Shown here piece after piece: positions 56,406 to 64,000 of a stretch of 64,000 bases of DNA. A program made the position numbers and the translations under genes. The first letter of the stretch is position 1; each line of letters begins with the position of its first letter. The DNA comes from Trissonchulus latispiculum (taxonomy: Eukaryota; Nematoda; Enoplea; Enoplida; Ironidae): contig JASAND010022041.1 in NCBI GenBank assembly GCA_030248195.1, positions 78,787 to 142,786 on the forward strand. Direction: 5' to 3'. A model generated the notes under the pieces. That model was not told where the DNA came from, made no database searches, and worked only from the letters and a program-made list of their open reading frames with translations.

Positions 56406-57558
56406 ATGGATCATTGCCCCCCTGAAGACGACCCCTTTGACAGCAAACCCAAACCCAAACCCTCCCCCTCCTGACCTTGGGGCCGTGGTCGGAAGTTCCG
56501 GGCAGCACGGATCTTCCGTCCACATCCGCCTCGGGTCAGGACTGAGTCCCGAGGACGATCTACACCCCTCGTCGGACTACCCCCAGGACGGGGGTAGGGG
56601 AAGCCCCTCCCGTCATGACCCCACGGTTCACTTGGACGGTTCTGATCCGAGCGAAGAAGCCCCACCCCCCAACCCCACTCCCCTGGAACATCCGTCCGGA
56701 AAGCCCCAACCCAAGAAAAAACCCGCTCTGGGTTTTTGTCCCAAAGCCCCGGCGTGTCCTGGATGGGCTCCCCCTCCCCATCAAACCCCATTGGAGTATT
56801 CTTATGATTATTCCCCCCATACCCCCGGATACCCTAAACCCCATTTGCCTACTAGGGAAGCCCTGGTAGTGCAAACCTGCCCGTCCACGAAACGCCATGC
56901 CAAATCCATTACGGCCTCTAGTGGAACGAAACCATCTCAAGGCCCCCATGATCAGATCAAACCCCGCCCATATGGAATTCGAAATAATTCCAATTCTTAC
57001 CCTCGTAACCACAACTCCAGAACTCATGGGCCCAGGTTGTGCTTCTGGTGCACCCAAGAGGGGCACGGGTGGCAATACTGCCCCACCCGTATACGCGCAG
57101 TCGACAACCTGGGGCCCAACCACCCCGGATTCCTACGTATGTTGGCGAGTCCGAAGGTGATGGCCAGCCCCCAACCCCAAGCGCGGACCCCCCTTTGCCA
57201 ACAAGGAGGTGACCTGAGTGATCTCCAACACCAACCCAGTCCCGCGTCGTCGTTCTCGGCCAGCCGGAGGAATGGGGGGCGCGGGGATAACGCGGGGGCA
57301 GCAGATCAAGGACCCAAAGGAAGCGACCGACAGGGCAAGAAGGAGGGGCACGACCCCAGGGGGCGACCACGGGCCCAGCAGGACCAGACGCCGCAAGACA
57401 CGGACGATGGACGGACCCGAGGAGGAGGGCATCAACCAGCACGGGGGCCCCGGACCCCGAGCCAAATTTGGGGGGGGCCCCCCGCCCAAGCACACACCCC
57501 GCGGAGTGGGAAAAAAAAAAAAAAAAGGGGGAGAGGGGAGGGCCAGACTGTGATATAG
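56406..57558 (+). pseudogene. Retroelement Gag-like frame with CCHC zinc knuckle
   Basis: A 373-codon frame (56437-57558) of Pro-rich sequence with a retroviral-type zinc knuckle CFWCTQEGHGWQYC (C-x2-C-x4-H-x4-C, about residue 202) inside an Arg/His/Asn-rich part. The frame has no ATG; the nearest ATG (56406) is in another frame and stops after 22 codons, with a run of six C between. Near the end, frame is also lost at the homopolymer block. Gag packages element RNA. The family within LTR retroelements is not identified; no reverse transcriptase is seen in the window. Confidence 0.6.
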
Positions 57559-57625
57559 GCCGGCGGGGCGGGGGGGGGGGGCGCGCCCCGCGCGGGGGGG
57601 GGGGGGGGGGGCGCCGCGGGGGGCA
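57512..57625. other. Homopolymer block (A16, G13, G20 runs)
   Basis: A poly(A) run, then a short linker, then G runs of 13 and about 20 interrupted by GCGCGCC. Such density of pure runs may be an assembly error or a real G-quadruplex region; it coincides with the change of reading frame between the two Gag-side frames. Confidence 0.7.
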
Positions 57626-59966
57626 ACCCAGTCCTCAAGTTAGTCATCAACCCACTTCCGATGGCCTTTTCCAGAACCAGGAAGAAACGCCAACCTGGGG
57701 CGCCGTCAGTGAAGCCCCGACGTGCGCCCCTCGGTCTGACCCCTACCCAGTTAATATGGCGCCCGCGTACGAAGTGACTGATAACCCTCGGACGGCCAAT
57801 CGGAGCTCAGAGGAGCCCGAACCCTTACCCTATTTCTCACCAAGTGGCCATCACCCGGAGTCACATCAGTCCCCGACGGTCTCAGTGTCCTCTTGTTTAA
57901 CGGAGTATACCCCATCCCCACCCTCCTCCCAATCTACGAAACCCCCCAGCCTGTTTGACCACGAGGTCGAACCCCCTTACCCTGTCCAACGTCGCCTTTC
58001 ATTTTTGGAGCCCAAACGCACACGAACTTGTCAGTGGAGGCCGCGGACTTGCCTACCCACCCACCCGGAGTGTAGCCCCCAGCCAGCAAGGAAAAACTTG
58101 GTGTTGCGAGGTTGCGAAAGGTTTAATCGTCAGCAGTGGACTCCCCCTCGCGGATGCTACGGGAAGCCCGTAGCGTCCAACAAGATCCAAGTACCTATCC
58201 CCTCCCTAATTGATCCACTGTTGACGCCCAAAATTTTACCCCGTACAAACCATGTACGTACATTTAACAAAGTACGTACACATCCCACCCCTAAGTTTAT
58301 TCTAAGCCCTGGGGAGATGTTGCTGACTGGCGAGGGTCAGCAACACCTCCCCAGTACCTCGCATCACCAGGATGGTCCCACTACAGCTACCCCTACCACG
58401 GCCTCCACTCGCAATGCCCCCGGAAACTCCCACCCCATGCGGGACATAGGAAACTACTCTTGGAAAATGGTTTCCCGACATTCCAAGCGTGCTCGTCATG
58501 ACCACGCCTTCCCTATTGCTATTTCCACTAATCCCTTTGGCCCCGACCAGTGGGCTCCGTGCTTTGAATTGGGCGACATGTTCCAGGATCCCCGAGAGTC
58601 GCTCAGCCCGGTGAAGGATCATCAGCAGGAATCGTACCCAAAACTCCCTAAAGCTGTTGAGAAGTCTCCTGGGGACTTCTCCTCAACCATGAACCTTACC
58701 CGCCAAAAATTCGAAGAATTCGAAAGCCTGCTGTTGAACCTTCTGGGCCGAATTCGTCAGTGCATGGAGGAGCTGGACATGTCCGGTCAACTCTGCCAAT
58801 CCCACGAGTCCACCAGAAGTGACTCTTTGCCCAAACCCAAACGATTCCCTCGACCCCACCCTTGTCAGCGATCCCAATCTATGGGAGAGCTAACCTTGCC
58901 ACCCGAAAGCCTAATCCCTATTACTACCAATGAGCCCCAGCCGCCAATCCCAGCGGCTACCCCTACTACCCTCACTACCCAAAATGCCTCAACTCAGGTT
59001 TTAGAGGTTGAGGACCCTGAGACCCAACCCAAACCCACTGCTCTCTTGGGAGAGCTGGTCCATCAAACAGAAAGTCCCACCCCTGCTGTTATCAATGAGC
59101 CTCAGCTGCCAACCCCAGCGGTCATTCCTACTACCTTCCCTACCCAAAATGCCTTCGCTCAGGTTTCGGAGGCTGAGGACCCTGAGACCCAACCCAACCT
59201 CACTCCGCTCAGTAACCTGAATGACCGAAATCGATCCTTCGAAGCCGAGGACGCTGAGGCTCAAGATACTCCTGACCATGAACAGGCAGGTCCCGTCAGT
59301 GACCTCGTCCAAGCAATCCTGACTGACACTACCCCTTTTTACGTGTCCCAGTGTACTCGTCTGCCCTCCCAAAAAAGCCCCCACCTGCTAGTAAGTATTT
59401 TTGGTGTGAAGGCCCTAGCCCTTTTGGAGTCCGGTGCGAATGTCTGCTACATATCCAAGGCATTTTTCGACCATGTAAATGCCTCCGGTACCCTCTCCCT
59501 TGCCCTTCATACCTCTGCGGCTTCCAAATTCTCCACAGCTGCGGAGGACACGTCCCTTGACATATTGGGGAAATGTGAGATACCCTTTTTGTGCAACGGG
59601 CACAAATATTTATTTCCCTTCCATGTTGCCCAAGGTCTGTACCAAGATTTTATTATTGGTTATGACCTTATGCAAAAATATGGTTGGTCCGTAGTCCCCA
59701 AGTCCCATTCCCTTTCTACCCCTATGTGGCAGACATCACTCCTTACCCCAGACGAGTTACGGGCACTGGCCGATAAATTTTGTATTACCGTAACGAACAG
59801 TGTCATTTCCGGTAACCTTATCCAAACCCCGATAATCTCAGGCACTTGCAGCCCGCCTAGTTGCCTGAGCACATGGCAGGCCAATACCAGCAACACTTGG
59901 GATCTTGTTGTTGCTACCCTCGAAGTGACACCCTTGCCCAAGCCTATTAATGCGTTATCCCCATGA
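57626..59966 (+). pseudogene. Retroelement Gag/protease frame
   Basis: Open frame of about 780 codons after the homopolymer block. The first two thirds are Pro/Ser/Thr-rich and contain two similar segments around PTALLGEL and ATPTTLTTQNA/VIPTTFPTQNA. The last part is a retropepsin-like domain: LVSIFGVKALALLESGAN at the position of the catalytic loop, then a flap-like stretch and DFIIGYDLMQKYGW, the usual hydrophobic-I-I-G-x-D block. The catalytic loop reads L-E-S-G-A where retropepsins have L-D-S/T-G-A, so the active Asp appears replaced by Glu. It ends at 59966 with no polymerase following. Confidence 0.6.
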
Positions 59967-61322
59967 TCTACGAATCCCATGCCCAGAAACCGCTAAACGA
60001 AAAACCCGTAATGATTTATTTTTGTAAGTTTTGTAAGCTGTTTTTAGAGTTATGTAGGATAACTCTGGGGTCCTGCTGGTCAGGACCCTACTCCCCCATA
60101 CTTTTTATTAGGGTTACGCTACGTGGTAACTCAAAAAGGGTCTGGAGTGTTAGACCCTTCACCCTGCCCGACATGGTATACTCACCAACCCTTCCCCTCT
60201 TAACTTACCGTCCCTCTCCCCTCCCTTTATATTCTTATTTAGCAGCTGCACCGCTCTCTTTAATAAACCTGATGCATCAGTATAAATACGTAAGTAGTGT
60301 GTTTTGTTTGTATGATTGTTTGCGTGTTGTTTGTGGTATAAATGTACGTATATATGCCTAACTTTCGTATAAATGTTTCTAGGGTCAAAAACTGTAGGAC
60401 CCTACGTACGATTACTTCTTTTTATATTATTTTTCAAATTTTTGGGTTTTTCTCTTTTCAGTCTAAATTGGGGTTTTCTCCTTAATATATTTATACATTT
60501 TTGTATACTTATACGATTTATATTACTTTTGTTATTCTTCTTTTACGATTTATATTTAAACTAAAATGGGGTTTTTCGTATTTTTTCTCTTTTTCCTCCA
60601 CGTTACGATTCCTTATTAGTTTTACGTACGAAAACTAATAAATACCAAAATTTCCCCCTTTAGGGTCCTACATACGTATGTCTTTTTGATTCCTAGGTAT
60701 ACATGTTTTGTATGCATGGTATGTATGATAATTAAATAGTATGCTTCCCCCCCTAGTTTCTGGTTATTCCCCCCCTCCGGTTTGTTTGGTTTGCTTGTAT
60801 GCTACATACGTACAGGCAAAAACTGCAGGTAAGTAGTACCTCGTACCCTAGGACCGTACCGTAAGGTCCGGCCGATCCTACGTATGTACCTGTATACCAT
60901 GTCCAGTTCTTTTTATGATTTTAGTTATTTCGACCGATGGTCGAAATGAGGCCAATCAGCTCGAATGGGGCACGGCCCATCCTCATACCCTGTTTGGTGA
61001 ATTTCAACGCGTTCGGGTTGAAATTCCAAACTTCGTCCCTTTTGCCTTTTCCCAAAATCAGTCCTGTCCTCTGCCCCTACCCTGGGTTTTTCGTCCCCTC
61101 CCTACAACTACCATTTCGGTAGTTCACTTCCAAAATATTGACACTGTTCTCACCCCAGCACACTCTTTCTTACAATTCTTCACCTTTCTGTGTATGCACT
61201 GCTCTTTGTTTGTTTCAGAGCTGGTGCTTCCGTGCAATTTGGTGCCTTATTTTATATAGAAGTAGATTAGTGGGCACTGAAGTTGATCCCTGCTTAATTT
61301 GGTGCTGTTCTCTGGCTTTTAT
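59967..61322. other. Stretch between the two C-rich coding blocks
   Basis: T-rich at 60370-60600. Several TACGTACG/TACGTATG motifs recur at 60345, 60400, 60625, 60670, 60810 and 60880, and a hairpin GGTCCTGCTGGTCAGGACC lies at 60070-60088. AATTTGGTGCC (61228) and AATTTGGTGCTG (61296) resemble TTTGGTG-type primer-binding sites and come just before the next open frame. No gene is supported. Confidence 0.4.
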
Positions 61323-62159
61323 ATGAGCCGGAGAAATTCCATTAACTTCCGCGAAGGATCCATTTGGCCCCGAATACGACGACTTGATCCTCCTCAACCC
61401 TTGGACGTCCACAGTTTTGTCCAATTTCCCGAGCTTGACCAAGCTTTTTGGAACCCGGTGCTACCGATGAGCCAGAACTCCCCTATAAGAGAGACTGGGC
61501 AGCCCGGCTCTCAAACCCTCCCCAATACCCAGCCCACTTCTGAACCCGGTCCCCAGCGGTCTCCTGCGGGCCCGTCCGCGGAGACCCCGTCCCGACCCCC
61601 CGTGTCTGAAATTCTATTTGTGAACCCTATTATACGGTACACAGACCACCCCCCAGTCCCTAGCCCCGGTTCAGTTTTTTCGGATGGCGGCAGACCGCCG
61701 TCCCGCCCAGCTGGTACTCCGCCGACTGACACCCTTTTCCCCGCAGCCAACCCCGACAATGGGATACAAGGTACAGTATCCCAAGCCCAGGCAACTCAGG
61801 CCGCGCAGGCAGTGCAGACACCCCCAGTCTCGACTGCCCCTCCCGGCCTGAGTAATTTATTCTCCCTTCGCCCTCAAGTGTGCCAATTCCCGACATTAGA
61901 ATTGGCACAATCCCCTACCTACAGTCATGCCTCCACCATTTCGTACCGGTCAACTAATTCCCAGGTATACAAAGAGGACCACGCCTCTCCCCAAACCACC
62001 CAGCAACCTGGTTCCGCCGGGTTTGCTTACCCAGTGCTGGCAGCAGCGGCGGCGCAGGCAGTGCAGACACCCCCAGTCTCGACTGCCTCCCCCGGCTTAG
62101 CCAACCTATTTCCCCTCCGCCCTCAGGTGTGCCAGTTCCCGACACCAGAAATTAGATAG
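61323..62159 (+). CDS. Pro-rich open frame, possible Gag of a second retroelement
   Basis: 278 codons from ATG 61323. The N-terminus is Arg-rich (MSRRNSINFREG), the rest Pro/Ser/Thr/Gln-rich and probably disordered. A 33-residue segment, from QAVQTPPVSTA to RPQVCQFPT, occurs twice (DNA at about 61805-61900 and 62055-62150). No domain recognised. Strong C bias of the plus strand keeps this frame open by composition alone, so coding status is uncertain. Confidence 0.4.
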   Translation: MSRRNSINFREGSIWPRIRRLDPPQPLDVHSFVQFPELDQAFWNPVLPMSQNSPIRETGQPGSQTLPNTQPTSEPGPQRSPAGPSAETPSRPPVSEILFVNPIIRYTDHPPVPSPGSVFSDGGRPPSRPAGTPPTDTLFPAANPDNGIQGTVSQAQATQAAQAVQTPPVSTAPPGLSNLFSLRPQVCQFPTLELAQSPTYSHASTISYRSTNSQVYKEDHASPQTTQQPGSAGFAYPVLAAAAAQAVQTPPVSTASPGLANLFPLRPQVCQFPTPEIR

Positions 62160-62257
62160 AGTTGCTGGGTAGCCCGGCGCTCAATCTATCCCAGCCCTTT
62201 CAGCGTAGCAAGCGGGTAGCCCGCTTGAGACGCGTTGTAGCTCCCCAAAACCCCTAA

Positions 62258-63352
62258 GTGGTCCGCGAAATGCCTACCTGGCCCAGCCAGGCTACCGACC
62301 GAGTAGGCTTTTTGCGCGGACCGCCGTCTCACCTGTCCCGCCTAACGCCGGAGTACCACTTCCCCAACCCTAAGGAACATACCTGTTACACCCAGGGTAT
62401 GGATCCGCTCCCCCACATTCAGGACATCGTGTACGAGGCACACGATGTCTATACCCACACTACCTTGGCTCACCGGGCAGCCCGGCAAGTCAATTTCTGT
62501 GACCTTCAAATGGCCCTCCAACTGGCTCCCACGGCATCCTACGGCCCCCGAGGTACCCAAGACGTCGTCCAGCATCGACGTCTGGGTGCCGGCCCCCTGT
62601 ACCCAGCCCTGGAATTTACCGCTCTAGACGCACGCCCCTCCCGGCGTCAGCGTCAGGAGCTAACCACCATTTATGAGGAGATCATGGTTGTCGGTCCTGT
62701 CGAACGATCGGCCCCTGGCCCGTCCCCTCTTGGTCCTTTGATTTGGACCTTGACACCTCCTGCCCAACCTCCCCATATCCTTCGCGAAGCAATGTTCTTT
62801 CCCTTTGCCCGGCTTATTTGTCAGTGGTCTCAGTGGCACTACCCCCAACTCCCATGGGCCGAGACTGACTGGCGACGGATGACGGCTGCGCGCCACGGCC
62901 GGCCTCACCCCTCGGACCCCTCCAACCGTCACCGTCGACAGCAAACCCCGCCCCCTCTCCCTGCCCAAGTCCGAATCCGACAACGCCCCCGGGAGCGCTG
63001 TGATACTTCCGGCAGTGCCCAATCTGGCGCGAGCGCTGCCTCCGGTTCCAGTCGTGCTCAGGCTGCGAGCACGTCCCCTCCCCCGCCTTCGCCCCAACCC
63101 AGACCTTGCCCTAGGTCGTGCCACAGAGATACAGTACTTCCAGACATCCTGGAGTTAGCGGTGGTCCTGCTCCCACACCGCTTATCCCTCCCAGCGTGGA
63201 ATGGCTGTCCCCACCCCCTCAGCTGTCCGGATCAGCGTCTGTTCGATCTGGTCCCCGCCCACCAGCCGAGACCGCCTCAGGACGTCGTTCGGCGGCCTCG
63301 TTCACTTCCATTGAGATTGTGCAGAAGCCCAGCGGCCAACTCAAGCCGCTAG
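62258..63352 (+). CDS. C-rich open frame of unknown function
   Basis: 364 codons (first ATG at 62270 in the same frame). The middle 150 residues look folded (segments TLAHRAARQVNFCDLQMAL, TTIYEEIMVVGP and FARLICQWSQWHYPQLPW), the remainder is Pro/Arg/Ser-rich. Probably part of the same retroelement-like unit as the preceding frame. No family recognised. Confidence 0.4.
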   Translation: MVREMPTWPSQATDRVGFLRGPPSHLSRLTPEYHFPNPKEHTCYTQGMDPLPHIQDIVYEAHDVYTHTTLAHRAARQVNFCDLQMALQLAPTASYGPRGTQDVVQHRRLGAGPLYPALEFTALDARPSRRQRQELTTIYEEIMVVGPVERSAPGPSPLGPLIWTLTPPAQPPHILREAMFFPFARLICQWSQWHYPQLPWAETDWRRMTAARHGRPHPSDPSNRHRRQQTPPPLPAQVRIRQRPRERCDTSGSAQSGASAASGSSRAQAASTSPPPPSPQPRPCPRSCHRDTVLPDILELAVVLLPHRLSLPAWNGCPHPLSCPDQRLFDLVPAHQPRPPQDVVRRPRSLPLRLCRSPAANSSR

Positions 63353-63667
63353 TCCAGAGGCTCAGTTTGCGGCAGCTCAGCGAGGGGTAGCCCCTCCTGC
63401 GCCAACTGAGCATCGTTCCCGGTCCACCACCCAGTAAAACCCAAGTGTCCCAAATGCTGAACTCGTCCCCAGAGTCCCTGAAGGCCAACTGGGCAGGTGG
63501 CCTCAACACCCGGGCTATGGTCCGCATAGCCTTCCAACTCCTGTACGAGAATCCATCTCGTCACCTACCCCACCCACCTCTTTGCCGAGTCCTCGGATGA
63601 CCCTCTCTGGGGTACTGGAGTCCTGGCCCCCCTCATCAACGGCCAACCTGCCGCATCCATTAACGAA

Positions 63668-63949
63668 ATGGACCCAGAGGTTTATCCTGACCTCTATGAC
63701 CCCGCCGTATGGACCGGCCATAATGTTGCCGGACGGATCTGGCTGGAAGTCCTCCTCTGGTTCCTCCAAGGCGGTCTAGACGATTTCTTCCTAGACCCCA
63801 AGACCCGCGAACCCCTGACCCAAGCCCAATTTTCCGCCTTCCAGGATATTCTCCGTCAGCGAATCCGAGCCATGGCGGAGCGCCGCCGTCGTGGCCAATC
63901 CCACCCACCCTTTTTCAATGACCGCAACCCCGGCCGGTGGCAGGTATAA
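63668..63949 (+). CDS. 94-codon open frame near the window end
   Basis: Starts MDPEVYPDLYDPAVW and has amphipathic, folded-looking sequence (AGRIWLEVLLWFLQGGLDDF; AQFSAFQDILRQRIRAMAE), then Arg/Pro-rich end. It could be the C-terminal, capsid-like part of the Gag-type unit. The region 63353-63667 before it is interrupted by stops in this frame. Confidence 0.35.
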   Translation: MDPEVYPDLYDPAVWTGHNVAGRIWLEVLLWFLQGGLDDFFLDPKTREPLTQAQFSAFQDILRQRIRAMAERRRRGQSHPPFFNDRNPGRWQV

Positions 63950-64000
63950 CCTACTACAATCCTGCCTTATTCCTATTTTGCCAGTGCTTTATGGACACTG

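Noticed and set aside
62258..63352. Assigning a named retroviral function to this frame
   Set aside because: No motif is recognised, and the strong C bias of the strand alone can keep frames open, so it is listed only as an open frame of unknown function.

Overview
The window looks like nuclear DNA of an invertebrate animal with a repeat-rich genome. The signs are a spliced gene with a GT-AG intron, many short inverted-repeat transposons with target-site duplications, long microsatellites, a mucin-like gene and an LTR-type retroelement. I cannot name the species. No tRNA, rRNA or CRISPR array was seen.

The main content is two copies of one virus-like DNA transposon of the Polinton/Maverick/adintovirus kind. 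They lie head to head, copy 1 on the minus strand (about 17632 down to 8756) and copy 2 on the plus strand (about 17701 to 37596). Both have lost the 5' end of the polymerase gene at the join. Gene order in each: protein-primed-type DNA polymerase B with an endonuclease VII-like zinc domain; retroviral-type integrase with chromodomain; an array of 7-bp repeats; C2H2-finger packaging ATPase; 100-aa protein; 126-aa protein; NADAR protein; TATA-binding-protein homologue; 110-aa capsid-associated candidate; 47-aa basic protein; major-capsid candidate; a variable gene; small zinc-binding protein; and a small protein with a Bcl-2 BH1-like motif. Genes are tightly packed and several overlap. Most have a TATWAAAG-type box 34-41 bp before their ATG, and at four junctions that box contains the TAA stop of the upstream gene. 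Since the element also carries its own TBP, this suggests a self-contained TATA/TBP transcription programme. Copy 1 is better preserved; its visible break is at the integrase start. Copy 2 has frameshifts or stops in polymerase, TBP, basic protein and capsid, and a 10.85-kb transposon inside its polymerase gene.

Region by region: 1-8.7 kb is nested non-autonomous elements (a 3.7-kb element with about 0.7-0.8 kb inverted repeats holding two smaller elements and a decayed gene; two palindromic elements; a hAT-like element at 6.3 kb). 8.7-37.6 kb is the inverted pair. 37.8-42.1 kb is a Thr/Ser-rich mucin-like exon on the minus strand made of higher-order repeats. 42-51.5 kb is intergenic with repeats. 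51.5-52.3 kb is a roughly 800-bp (CA)n tract followed by (TA)n. 52.3-56.4 kb holds a hairpin, a hAT-like element and C-rich sequence. 56.4-60 kb encodes a retroelement Gag (CCHC knuckle) and aspartic-protease region. 60-64 kb has further C-rich, proline-rich open frames, probably from a related element.
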